This document shows, piece by piece, positions 31,647 to 43,140 of a DNA stretch of 64,000 bases. Origin of the DNA: Sambucus nigra (lineage: Eukaryota; Streptophyta; Magnoliopsida; Dipsacales; Adoxaceae); assembly GCA_949130495.1 (NCBI GenBank), contig OX422216.1, positions 365,266,605 through 365,330,604 on the forward strand, written 5' to 3'. Position numbers and translations under genes: made by a program. The notes under the pieces are model-generated. The model worked only from the letters and a program-made list of their open reading frames with translations, was not told the DNA's origin and made no database searches. Within the stretch, counting starts at the first letter, position 1. Each line of letters begins with the position of its first letter.

Positions 31647-32736
31647 TGTAATACCCCGTATTTTTTAATATTCCAAATATTCTATTTAATTAGATTGGAG
31701 AATTAAATGAGAAAATTACGGCTTAATTTAAATTACGTAAGAGTAGTAATTTAAAGAGTTTTATTTAAAAATTGTAATTATGGAATATTAATCGAGAGAT
31801 AGATACTGGTTTATATTGCCTCATTATATTTACTTAGTGCGAGTAGTAAATAGTTACTTAACGCGTGTAGACCGTGTTGGGGTGAGAACGAGTAAAATTT
31901 TTAGTGACTCAAATAATAATTTAGAGGTCACAGATGAGTCCGGAAGGGTCAAATTAGTCAAAATAGTATACCCGGGGTACTAGTTGAGTCCCGGGGTAAT
32001 TTTGGACTATACCGAGACCTTTCGGGGGCATTTTGGTCTTTTAACATAAGAGGGTATGGAGACCTACGAAATTGAGAGCTTTATATCAGCCGTATGATAG
32101 AGGGATTAGGGTTAGAACACCCATGACAACACCAATACCATTAGAGAGAAGAGAGGCATAACTTTCTAAGGCAAAAGAAGGAATTGGGAAAGATTCAAAG
32201 GAGATTGTCACTATTAACTTGTTGGGGAAGAAGGATTGAAGGATGAAGATCATCAATCATCAACAACAACCACGAAATCAGACCCTACTGATCATAAGGC
32301 AAGTTGTTTATTGCAAAAATTATAAAGTTATAATACCCATGTGTAGGGTTTTTGAATAGTTTTGTTTAAATCATTATTTTGATTGGAGAAAGATGATATT
32401 TATACATGTTGGAATAGGAATTACATGTAGAATGATTTACCTTACGTAGAGGATTAAGATTCAGATTAGACTTGATGATTTTTCGGATTAAAATCTGGAT
32501 TTTGAATGATAATATGGGAAGAACACCATTACTAGGGTTTTAAGAAATTCTGGGTTTAATTCACTATTTCTTTAAAGGAATTGGAGTTTTGAGGTATTTG
32601 ACACGTTAGAAATTGTCCTAGTATATGTGAAAATATATTAGGATCATTGGGTCAAAGTTTGGTGGACTATAATGGATTTTGAAGATTTGTTAATGGAGGA
32701 AAAATCTTAACGAAAAAGAAGACTGCGTCTGTCCCT

Positions 32737-32816
32737 GTTCGATCGATCGATCGATCTCGAACTATCGATCGATCGACTATGTCAATCGATCGAACCCAGC
32801 CGTCGATCGATCGACG
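32737..32816. repeat. TCGATCGA palindrome block in the LTR
   Basis: Several overlapping palindromes made of GATC/TCGA steps, including the perfect 16-mer CGTCGATCGATCGACG at 32801-32816. The same block recurs in the 3' LTR at 39726-39805 with a few changes. Confidence 0.9.
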
Positions 32817-33262
32817 CAAGCTGTTTCCCGAAATTTTTGTGTTAAATCCTTCGTTGATTTTAGGGAATGAATGAGTATCCTAGGATCTACATTATACTTA
32901 TATGGGAGTGAGAATAAGACCATTAGGTATATTATTGAGGTCCGATAAGGCCATTAGGTGTAGGGCTTGGATTACGGACCGATGAGAATAAGTCCAATTT
33001 AGTAGAGTATCGTGGACTTCGGAAATTAAGTTACGAGGCGACGTAAATTCAATTTAAGTAATAGACCAGTAGGGTAAGAAATAACTACTGACATTATATG
33101 TAAGGGGTAACTAGGACCCTTAGAGTTATGTGACTACTCAAATAAATGCGATTAATGAGATAAATCGTAAAACGAATGTTGTATGGCTAATATATGAGAT
33201 TAAAATATTACGTACGTATATAATTAATAGGTCGGGCGTGTACCTACTGAATTATGTGATCT

Positions 33263-33593
33263 TTTAGGTCGAGAGATGATACCTAAATTAATTATGTTAG
33301 GGTCGATGAGACATTCCGAACTAACATAAAGTTACTATATGTTTGGGGTCGATGAGAAATGCCGAACCAAACCTTGAACTGGTGTCGCGATGAAAGAGTC
33401 CCGAACCAGAATATGTGTATATATATATTTTTGAAATAGTTGGGGTCGATGGATAATTCCGAACCAACTCTCACTTGGGTTCGATGTGTCATTCCGAACC
33501 AAGAATCATTTACGTGTGTATATAAATAATTGGGGTCGATGTATCATTCCGAACCAATTCTTACTTGGGTTCGATGAATCATTCCGAACCAAG
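33263..33593. repeat. Array of eight hairpins with constant loop and changing stems (5' LTR)
   Basis: Stem arms, left/right: TTTAGGT/ACCTAAA (33263, 11-nt loop); TTATGTTAG/CTAACATAA (33292); GTTTGG/CCAAAC (33341); CTGGT/ACCAG (33379); AGTTGG/CCAACT (33438); CTTGG/CCAAG (33474); AATTGG/CCAATT (33528); CTTGG/CCAAG (33564). From the second on, except the CTGGT unit, the loop is 20 nt and fits GGTCGATGNNNNATTCCGAA with one or two changes. The loop has an inner TCG/CGA complement. Stem sequences differ between units, but all arms stay complementary. Confidence 0.93.
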
Positions 33594-33745
33594 AGTCCTA
33601 TACGTGTATTAAAAGGGCACAATAATAATGACTGATATTTAGTATATATTATGTGTGAAATATATATACTTGATGATATTCTACTTCTGTGTATTAGTAG
33701 ATTGATATATATTATGTATTTAAAGATACATATTGAACTGGTAAG

Positions 33746-34122
33746 TTAAGTAGTGAAACTTAATTACGAAATACACCTTTAGATAGAGAAAATCTATTTA
33801 GTAATTTTAGTGAAACTTAATTACACAAGTGGGAAGTCAACAATTGTGAGAATTGTAGTAAATTTTAGTAGTGAAACTAAATGAGAAGTATTGAAAAATA
33901 ACATAGATGAAATGTTACCTGAGAATAAATTAACATACGCGAGATGTTAGTGAAACGGTTGTACTGTATGGGAGGTAATGGAACTTAAGTATAGATAAGT
34001 TCAGAGGATTACTTAGTCCTAGATAGCTTGGAAGATATGGCTAGGTAAGCTAAGTGTAGAACGTTAGGTGTGCACAAGATATGAGGGGTGAGTAAACTCA
34101 AGAGAGTGTACGAGAACCTAAC
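33746..34122. repeat. Run of short-loop hairpins in the 5' LTR
   Basis: Stem arms with loops: TTAAGT-AGTGAA-ACTTAA (33746); TAGAT/ATCTA (33780); GTAATT/AATTAC (33801); CAATT-GTGAG-AATTG (33841); TTTAGT-AGTGAA-ACTAAA (33864); TAACAT-AGATGAA-ATGTTA (33899); TAACAT-ACGCGAG-ATGTTA (33931); GAACTTA-AGTATAGA-TAAGTTC (33981); TGAGT/ACTCA (34089); GTTAGGT/ACCTAAC (34063 with 34116). Loops are short and purine-rich on the plus strand. Confidence 0.85.
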
Positions 34123-34710
34123 ATGTGTAATCAATAACCGCATTTTATATTGTGATAAACGCTTGCTAAATATTTTCAAAATGTTTTGAGTACTAACTCT
34201 TGCTATAAAATATTTTCAAAACCTTTTAGGTGTCCAGCCATAGGGACGCCATGTATGATGATTTCATTCCAGGGACTCGAAGCTGTAGCACAGTGGATGC
34301 TTACAGGATTTTGACTAGACGACATCTCTTATTCAGATCTAGTACAGGATCTCACACTATTCTATGTATGGACTTGTGGTCCGGTATTAGTCTCAGATGT
34401 TATTTCAGACTAGTGGTTATTCTATTATTGTCTGGGATTTTTAGCCGATGGTTTATTCGGTAATACTTTTGTTCTATTGTACTTTTACTTTGTTGTTTGA
34501 ATTATAGTACATAATTATTTGTACTTTGTTCCGCATGGTTGATTTATTTGTTTTAAGAAAGATAAAATTTGGCACTGGTCTAATTTTACTTAGGGGATTA
34601 GTAATTAAAAAGTTTTCGACAGTGATGCTAAGAATGAACCATTTGAGAAACCTGTTTTAATTTAATAAAGGCCTGATCACCCGATGTTTAATTAGGCGGG
34701 GTGTCACAGA

Positions 34711-34722
34711 TGGTATCAGAGC
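34711..34722 (+). other. tRNA-iMet primer-binding site
   Basis: TGGTATCAGAGC, two bases after the 5' LTR end. Confidence 0.92.
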
Positions 34723-37700
34723 ATCAGGTTCTAGTGTCCATAGGATCTGTACGGCTTACTATGTTTTCAGCGTATCATTTGATTAATATAGACCCCTATC
34801 TTAGGATTTTTGTACTCCCCTACGTACGTAATTACGATCTCCTTCTATTTAGTAGATGTAGTGTTACATATACGAGTTCGATTGGCCATGGTACGTCAAA
34901 CATGGCGGTAGAACCAGCATTGGCGTTGGAAGGATTGCAGGAGGGAGGAGCTCAGCATGAAGCCTGGAGTGTTCAAAGATGGAAATCATAGGAGAGATGA
35001 CCGTTGTTGAGGTCACTCCTACTGTGAAATGGAAGTAGATGCTACAAGGGTTGTTGAGGCATAACAGGCATTTTCCAAGTGTCGCGACGGCAAAGGGGGA
35101 TAATAATCTAGACCCGCCCAATGTAGTGATAGTGGGAGGGAGTCTGCAGAAATTTTTGATGAGAACGAGCCGTAAATTGTGATAAAACGGTGACTATGCA
35201 TGGTAACCAATGGAAGTAGAATGTACAGAGGTTTTAGCATTTAGGGATGGAGTAGAAATACCCAGAAGTGAAAATTTGAGTAAATTTTTGAGGCAACGTG
35301 GCGGGGATACCAATCACCGCATCCGGACCGAGGGTCCGTATACAAATAGAGAGACCTTACGTATAGTATAACTGCAAAGTTCTCTAATGTTGATTCAGAA
35401 GCGAAGAGAATGGAAATACCGGAACCCATCACGTGAAAACCTAGTAGAGGCCAACCGTGAGAAAGAAATTTATCCGTTGGAGTGAACTTGTACCGATGAG
35501 ATATGTATAAGGGAAGAAGAGCCCTTGCGAGAAGGGACTCTCGAGTTGTAATTCGCAATTTTGGTAAAACTCTTCTTGGACGACTTATGTATATGAAGAC
35601 AATATGGTACTTCTTACAAGGCTGAGGTAAATGCGCCTAGGTGGGCGGAGCTAAGGGAGTTTAAGGATTTATTCAAAGAGTAAGACTGAATGTTATGGGG
35701 TTAGTGCAAGCCATAAGTGGAAACCCACTAAGGGATTCATTGATTCTATCCTAAGTCGGGACTGTTAAGGCTAATAGTGCGTTCCTTGGTCAGCGAAACT
35801 AAGGGGACCATGATGATAGTGTTAAAATTAAGGCTACCAAGTTCCGAGTGGAAGAATACCCAAACCGGTGGGTGCGGCCTGGAGTAAGGGAATTTTTGAA
35901 AAGATGTCTTATGTGGGTCATAAGACCACGCGTGTTGATCTTGCCCGAAGTTATTTGAGGGGATAATAACTCCGATAAGTTTTTCATTTCTATAAGGACA
36001 AGCGTGTTATGTCCGGAAACCATCTGAACCACCAGAGCGATGGATAAGGAAGTATATGGGTTTTAGCCTCGAGTGAATGGGGTATGTGACGATACCTCAC
36101 CTGAAAGAGGGTCGAGTTGTCATTATTCATCAATAGGTGAGGGACTTCAGGGATTATGAACGTCTCATAGTAATTGAATTCGGTGTGTGGGAACCTAAAT
36201 GATGTTAGTCAAGGTATGTAGTATGACCGCTGAGCGGAGAGGTCGAGCTCGCCGTTGTAATTAGTGCTAAGGACTTGGTGATAGTATAAGCGTGGTGCCA
36301 CTTGACTCCTTTAGAAATATTGGAGTATGGTTGCACATATTGTCGAGGAATCTAATTTGGACATCTCGACTATGTGTTGTTTTGATAATGCTCAGTAAGA
36401 ATACATGGGGAGAGGTCCCTTGTTTAAGTTCGGTTGCGAAAGGGAATACGACTGAATTTTTATGCACGACGGGAGAAGAGACATTGTTAGATGCTAAGGC
36501 ATCAGTGGAGCCGGTAGTGTTATGGAGAAACACTGAAAGGCTTACCTCACCACGAAGGGATAAGTGGGACTTTGTGGGCAAGAATTTGATTTTTGGTCTA
36601 TAGGGTATTGAGAATACCCACAAAATTGTAGTCACGTCGTGTAGACTAGGCTGGAGTTGAAGAAAAGCATGTTACGGGTGCGACATTTGCAATGTTTTTG
36701 CAAATGTGCACGGAGAAAATGGTGTATGGGTTCCCTAGTCAATTGGATTCCTTAGACATCCGAGATAAAGGGATGCGGAAATTTTTGTACGACGGTGGGG
36801 AAATTAGGAAACAAGTCGTATCGATGAAATGGGTTGAACGTCATGGGAGATAGACGATGATCCAAGATTATATGTGCCGAGAGATCCAGCACACCCTATG
36901 GGATGAAAGTCGGTGGGAAACCGTTCAAAGGTTATCTCTTGATATGGGAGACCTAACTGTGGTGAAGAAGTAGCGCAAGGTGATACTTGACTGAGTGTTG
37001 TGAGTGACTTACGTGTTACTAAAATGTTGATTCTTATAAAGTAACCAACCCCAAAAAGTGCGCCAATTGCGAAGAGTGCACGGATTGTAAAGTATAATAA
37101 ACCTGAAAAGAAAGGGGAATAGAGTACCACTTGAGGAAAGATGACGTAAGTGGGAAGCGATGTTGAGGAGAGACATAGTGAGATTGTCTCCAGACACACC
37201 TCTAGTTAATAGAGCGAGATGGACTCGAAATGAGCAACCGGAATGTGGTAGTGAACCTACATTTCCAATGATGGAATGAGGAGACAGACTTATAAATTAT
37301 TGATGGGTTGTGAACATCATAATTAAGCCAACATTTCGTTGGGGTAGCGAAATGGGGTGACCGGGATGGATTAGTATGTAGTTGAAAAGGGAGAGTGCAC
37401 GGTGCCTCTCTACATGATTGTGAATCAGGATGAAATCCTTAAATTCCACCCTGTGAGAGATGGTTAGGAAGGAATAGAGATAAAATTTTATTTTGAGTAG
37501 GTTGTGTCACCTACGACTCAATGTTAGTGAGAAAGAATGATGATACACCCTTATGATAGTGGAATTTTGGAGAAGCCCACTGATCAATTCATAGGTTAAA
37601 TGTATGCCTATAAGAGCATATTTATAGGTAGAGTGAGTGCCTATATGGACTGTACATGAGGATTAGGTTCGTGGGTACCGATTACGAACAATACATGTAC

Positions 37701-37739
37701 TTTGAGGTGTGGTTCGAGAAGACATTTCGAACTTTTAGT
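34723..37739 (+). other. Internal region without recognisable genes
   Basis: A possible start of a gag-like frame (ATGGTACGTCAAAC near 34890) soon meets stops. Small frames on both strands up to 131 codons show no domain motif that I recognise. No zinc knuckle, DSG, YxDD or integrase motif was found by eye in any frame. This looks like replaced or scrambled sequence, as in large retrotransposon derivatives. Confidence 0.6.
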
Positions 37740-37854
37740 CCTTAACGCGTGATATGAGGACATTCTATTGGAGTGTGACATTTTAGGGTATATGAAATGT
37801 GAAATATATGGCTCACAAATTGTCTACTCATGTGCGATGAGATATATATACATA

Positions 37855-38257
37855 TATTGGTGCTCGAGACGTGATTCCGAGACAAGTAATTAATCACTAT
37901 TGGTGATCGAGGTGAACTCCGAGCCAATAACCCCAAAAGTGTTATAGAAGGGGGGTGATTATAAAATAAGTGTTGATAGTATATGTTATGTGAACGATAT
38001 ATATACCTATTGATTTTTCCTACTTATGTGTGATAGTAAGTGTGCTTAATCTCTGTATTGGGGTCGATGATGTTCCGGACCAATACATGAGGGATCGATT
38101 TGGGGTCGATGATTTTCCGAACCAAATCGATGATAAATATTGGTATCAACGGAAGGTCTGAACCGAAATGTGCATTATATTTACCTTGGGGTCGAGGAAT
38201 TCCCGGACCAATGTAAATGATAGGATTATTGGGGCCGATGATTTTTGCCGGACCAAT
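37855..38257. repeat. Diverged internal copy of the hairpin array
   Basis: Clear hairpins: TATTGG/CCAATA (37898, 20-nt loop); TGTATTGG/CCAATACA (38054, 18-nt loop); ATCGATTTGG/CCAAATCGAT (38094, 18-nt loop); TTGG/CCAA (38186, 18-nt loop); ATTGG/CCAAT (38228, 20-nt loop). Two more units (37855 and 38144) have decayed stems. Loops keep GGTCGATG...CCGRA. Downstream, AAATTAAGT/ACTTAATTT (38361) and AATTAAGT-AGTGAG-ACTTAATT (38424) match the second hairpin class. Confidence 0.9.
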
Positions 38258-38610
38258 TTTCCTTAAAGTATATATTGTGTGTGAAATATATACCTTATAA
38301 TATTCTACTTATGAGTGATAGTAGACACTTTGATGTTATATAGAGATATACATCAAATGGGTAAATTAAGTAGAGAGAAACTTAATTTCAAGAATTAACG
38401 TTGGATTGGGAAAATCTATGAGAAATTAAGTAGTGAGACTTAATTATGTTATATGCGGCATGGGTAACGTGCGATAAGAATTTATAATGAAGCAAGGCAT
38501 GTACTTGGGGCGACCGTTAGGATGTTATGATTTGGATTTGGGTATTAGAGGATGCAATGATGTTTAAGGTCCTTAGTCTTAATACCAGCCTTATCCTAAT
38601 TTCGAGGACG

Positions 38611-38635
38611 AAATTCCTTTATAAGGGGAGGAGTA
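38611..38635 (+). other. Polypurine tract of Del/Tekay-like element
   Basis: AAGGGGAGGAGTA directly before the 3' LTR, preceded by the Del/Tekay-type context GAGGACGAAATTCCTTT. Confidence 0.88.
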
Positions 38636-41600
38636 TGTAATACCCCGTATTTCTGAATATTCCAAATATTCTATTTAATTAGATTGGAGAATTAAATGAG
38701 AAAATTACGACTTAATTTAAATTACGTAAGAGTAGTAATTTAAAGAGTTTTATTTAAAAATTGTAATTATGGAATATTAATCGAGAGATAGATACCGGTT
38801 TATATTGCCTCATTATATTTACTTAGTGCGAGTAGTAAATAGTTACTTAACGCGTGTAGACCGTGTTGGGGTGAGAACGAGTAAAATTTTTAGTGACTCA
38901 AATAATAATTTAGAGGTCACGGATGAGTCCGGAAGGGTCAAATTAGTCAAAATAGTATACCCGGGGTACTAGTTGAGTCCCGGGGTAATTTTGGACTAAA
39001 CCGAGACCTTTCGGGGGCGTTTTGGTCTTTTAACATAAGAGGGTATGGAGACCTACGAAATTGAGAGCTTTATATCAGCCGTATGATAGAGGGATTAGGG
39101 TTAGAACACCCATGACAACACCAATACCATTAGAGAGAAGAGAGGCATAACTTTCTAAGGCAAAAGAAGGAATTGGGAAAGATTCAAAGGAGATTGTCAC
39201 TATTAACTTGTTGGGGAAGAAGGATTGAAGGATGAAGATCATCAATCATTAACAACAACCACGAAATCAGACCCTACTGATCATAAGGCAAGTTGTTTAT
39301 TGCAAAAATTATAAAGTTATAATACCCATGTGTAGGGTTTTTGAATAGTTTTGTTTAAATCATTATTTTGATTGGAGAAAGATGATATTTATACATGTTG
39401 GAATAGGAATCACATGTAGAATGATTTACCTTACGTAGAGGATTAAGATTCAGATTAGACTTGATGATTTTTCGGATTAAAATCTGGATTTTGAATGATA
39501 ATATGGGAAGAACACCATAACTAGGGTTTCAAGAAATTCTGGGTTTAATTCACTATTTCTTTTAAGGAATTGGAGTTTTGAGGTATTTGACACATTAGAA
39601 ATTGTCCTAGTATATGTGAAAATATGTTAGGAGCATTGGGTCAAAGTTTGGTGGACTATAATGGAGTTTGAAGATTTGTTAATGGAGGAAAAATCTTAAC
39701 GAAGAAGAAGACTGCGTCTGTCCCTGTTCGATCGATCGATCGATCTCGAACTATCGATCTATCGACTATGTCGATCGATCGAAACCAGCCGTCGATCGAT
39801 CGACGCAAGCTGTTTCCCGAAATTTTTGTGTTAAATCCTTCGTTGATTTTCGGGAATGAATGAGTATCCTAGGATATACATTATACTTATATGGGAGTGA
39901 GAATAAGACCAGTAGGTATATTGTTGAGGTCCGATAAGGCCATTGGGTGTAGGGCTTGGATTACGGACCGATGAGAAAAAATCCGATTTAGTAGAGTATC
40001 GGGGACTTCGGAAATTAAGTTACGAGGCGACGTAAATTCAATTTAAGTAATAGACCAGTAGGGTAAGAAATAACTACTGATATTATATGTAAGGGGTAAC
40101 TAGGACCCTTAGAGTTATGTGAATACTCAAATAAATGCGATTAATTAGATAAATCGTAAAACGAATGTTGTACGGCTAATATTTGAGATTAAAATATTAC
40201 GTACGTATATAATTAATAGGTCGGGCGTGTACCTACTGAATTATGTGATCTTTTAGGTCGAGAGATGATACCTAAATTAATTATGTTAGGGTCGATGAGA
40301 CATTCCGAACTAACATAAAGTTACTATATGTTTGGGGTCGATGAGAAATGTCGAACCAAACCTTGAACTGGTGTCGCGATGAAAGAGTCCCGAACCAGAA
40401 TATGTGTATATATATATTTTTGAAATAGTTGGGGTCGATGGATAATTCCGAACCAACTCTCACTTGGGGTCGATGTGTCATTCCGAACCAAGAATCATTT
40501 ACGTGTGTATATAAATAATTGGGGTCGATGTATCATTCCGAACCAATTCTTACTTGGGGTCGATGAATCATTCCGAACCAAGAGTCCTTTACGTGTATAA
40601 AAAGGGCACAATAATAATGACTGATATTTAGTATATATTATGTGTGAAATATATATACTTGATGATATTCTACTTCTGTGTATTAGTAGATTGATATATA
40701 TTATGTATTTAAAGATACATACTGAACTGGTAAGTTAAGTAGTGAAACTTAATTACGAAATACACCTTTAGATAGAGAAAATCTATTTAGTAATTTTAGT
40801 GAAACTTAATTACACAAGTGGGAAGTCAACAATTCTGAGAATTGTAGTAAATTTTAGTAGTGAAACTAAATGAGAAGTATTGAAAAATAACATAGATGAA
40901 ATGTTACCTGAGAATAAATTAACATACGCGAGATGTTAGTGAAACGGTTGTACTGTATGGGCGGTAATGGAACTTAAGTATAGATAAGTTCAGAGGATTA
41001 CTTAGTCCTAGATAGCTTGGAAGATATGGCTAGGTAAGCTAAGTGTAGAACGTTAGGTGTGCACAAGAGATGAGGGGTGAGTAAACTCAAGAGAGTGTAC
41101 GAGAACCTAACATGTGTAATCAATAACCGCATTTTATATTGTGATAAACGCTTGCTAAATATTTTCAAAATGTTTTGAGTACTAACTCTTGCTATAAAAT
41201 ATTTTCAAAACCTTTTAGGTGTCCAGCCATAGGGACGCCATGTATGATGATTTCATTCCAGGGACTCGAAGCTGTAGCACAGTGGATGCTTACAGGATTT
41301 TGACTAGACGACATCTCTTATTCAGATCTAGTACAGGATCTCACACTATTCTATGTATGGACTTGTGGTCCGGTATTAGTCTCAGATGTTATTTCAGACT
41401 AGTGGTTATTCTATTGTTGTCTGGGATTTTTAGCCGATGGTTTATTCGGTAATACTTTTGTTCTGTTGTACTTTTACTTTGTTGTTTGAATTATAGTACA
41501 TGATTATTTGTACTTTGTTCCGCATGGTTGATTTATTTGTTTTAAGAAAGATAAAATTTGGCACTGGTCTAATTTTACTTAGGGGATTAGTAATTAAAAA

Positions 41601-41697
41601 GTTTTCGACAGTGATGCTAAGAATGAACCATTTGAGAAACCTGTTTTAATTTAATAAAGGCCTGATCACCCGATGTTTAATTAGGCGGGGTGTCACA
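38636..41697 (+). repeat. 3' LTR of Del/Tekay-like element
   Basis: 3062 bp, equal in length to the 5' LTR, with a fixed offset of 6989 bp in the stretches compared. The end GTGTCACA is followed by GCACT. Confidence 0.93.
40252..40582. repeat. Hairpin array, 3' LTR copy
   Basis: Same eight hairpins as 33263-33593 with identical stems. Differences fall in loops: two units read GGTCGATG where the 5' LTR has GTTCGATG, and one reads GTCGAA for GCCGAA. The second hairpin run follows at 40735-41111. Confidence 0.93.
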
Positions 41698-41702
41698 GCA
41701 CT

Positions 41703-41814
41703 CATCCATAAACTAGTTACTAGTACAAATAACATAAAGAAATGTAACCAACGTTTATTGGAAAAAGCAACCCCAAAGATTTAGGATCAAAAGCGGTTAG
41801 CGGTGATAAGTCAC
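41703..41814 (-). other. Plastid-derived insert (NUPT), part 2
   Basis: It continues the sequence interrupted by the LTR element. It is neither LINE coding nor LTR, and lies between the target duplication and the point where LINE frames resume ([11 protein letters not shown] on the minus strand near 41815-41850). Plastid origin is inferred from continuity with the trnV-bearing part. Confidence 0.45.
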
Positions 41815-43140
41815 ACCTCTATAGATATTTTATCCGGGCTAACCACTTTATTCCTCTCCATTTTTTTATTAACATATCTACTTCATTTTCAGCAACCGAG
41901 CACACCATTGCTATTGGTTCTATGTTTTCAATATCTTTTTTAGGATATTCTTCATTAAATAATCCTTGAAAATACTTGTCTCGTCTAGCTAGAATTTATT
42001 TATCATTAATTAATATATTTTGGTTTATGTATTTTATACACTTAACTGGACCCATATCCTTTGTTAATATATCCATATTCCTTGCCAATTTATATATCTC
42101 CTTCTCACCTTCCTTGGTACCTAATTTATTATACAGATTATCTTGTGCATTTTGTTGTGCATTTCTAACAATATTTTTTTTATTCACTTTTGAATTTCTT
42201 ATACTTTAATATGTCTTCTTGGTTTTTACTCTTTTTCCATTCTTTAAAACAAATTCATTTCTTTTGTATCATTTGTTGAATGTTTCTCCTTTTGGTATTT
42301 AAATTCATTAATGGCTAATTCTATTATTAGTAGACGATGTTGATTTGTTCAGCTTTCACTTGGTAGAACCTCACAATCTTTGGATGTCTTCAAGTCTCTT
42401 CTTCTATGTAAGCAATAATCTATTTGAGTTTTATTCTCTTCACTTTTAAATTTTATTAAATGTTCTTCCCTTTTTTTTTAAATATATGTTTGCTATCGCT
42501 AGGCCTTAGAAAATTTTTAAATAGTTTTTTATCCTACATTTCTCTTACTAAAACCATAAACCCCATTCACGTTTAACTCTTATAGGTCCATTGAAGTCAC
42601 CTCCTAAAAATATTTTTTCATGAAAAGGAATTTGTTGTAATATTTCATCTATTAATTTTCAAAATAATTTCTTTACATTTTCATCTAAAGCTCCTTGGGC
42701 GCGTAAGCACTTAAGACATTCAATATTATTTTATGTATGACAATATTTATTTTCATCAAACTATCTCTCCATCTTTTCATATCGACCACTTTATCTTTCA
42801 TATAGTGATCAATGATGATACCTACCCCATTTCTACGATTATCCCTCCCTTCCGAATAAATTAATTTATAACCTTCTCCCATTTCTCTAGCCTTTTCTCC
42901 CTTCCATTTAGTTTATTATAGACATGTTATGTTAATTTTTCTCCGTTTCAAGGTATTCATAAGTTCTTTACACTTTCCGGTCAGCGTTCCTAAATTTCAC
43001 GTACCAAATCTATTTTTATGCATGTTATTATTAGTAACATTTCTTTTTTAAACTAAAGATTCCATCATTAAGATTAGACATAAATTTTACAGTCGGTTGT
43101 CAACCTGACACTCACCTACCTCGTTTCACATTTGGATCTG
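41815..43140 (-). pseudogene. RTE-type LINE, 5' half (endonuclease and linker)
   Basis: The minus strand carries the endonuclease-like start (GNAxTGKCKEL-type frame near 42960, then NITCL and TKWKG-like), then 42685-42882 with GYKLIYSEGRDNRRNGVGII and LNVLSAYAPKEL, the conserved apurinic-endonuclease core of plant RTE LINEs. The linker at 41996-42187 has YNKLGTKEGEKEIYKLAR. RT starts with [11 protein letters not shown] near 41815, where the plastid insert breaks it. Stops and shifts throughout. Confidence 0.83.

Larger units (their letters stand above)
31647..34708 (+). repeat. 5' LTR of Del/Tekay-like element
   Basis: Contains a TCGATCGA palindrome block (32737-32816), the constant-loop hairpin array (33263-33593) and the AGTGAA-loop hairpin run (33746-34122). 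The small open frames in it are not conserved genes. Confidence 0.93.
31647..41697 (+). mobile_element. Non-autonomous Del/Tekay-like LTR element, young-looking
   Basis: Two LTRs of exactly 3062 bp (31647-34708 and 38636-41697) start TGTAATACCCC and end GGGGTGTCACA, with the perfect target duplication GCACT at 31642-31646 and 41698-41702. The primer site is tRNA-iMet, and the 3' internal end GGACGAAATTCCTTTATAAG followed by a GGGGAGGAG tract is the signature of Del/Tekay chromoviruses. The 3.9-kb internal region has no recognisable Gag, protease, RT or integrase, so the element must be moved in trans. The LTRs differ by only scattered substitutions in sampled stretches. The LTRs carry the hairpin arrays described separately. 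Confidence 0.93.

Noticed and set aside
33263..33593. CRISPR-like array (regular constant units with variable spacers)
   Set aside because: The constant parts are hairpin loops flanked by arms that pair with each other, not repeats around unrelated spacers. The host is a plant and the array lies inside an LTR present twice.
34230..34463. 77-codon ORF repeated at 41219-41452
   Set aside because: It is identical in the two copies only because the LTRs are duplicated. No motif, and no sign of translation.
36267..37199. ORFs of 103-131 codons in the interior of the Del/Tekay-like element
   Set aside because: No domain motif in any, overlapping on both strands, and they look like chance frames in noncoding filler.
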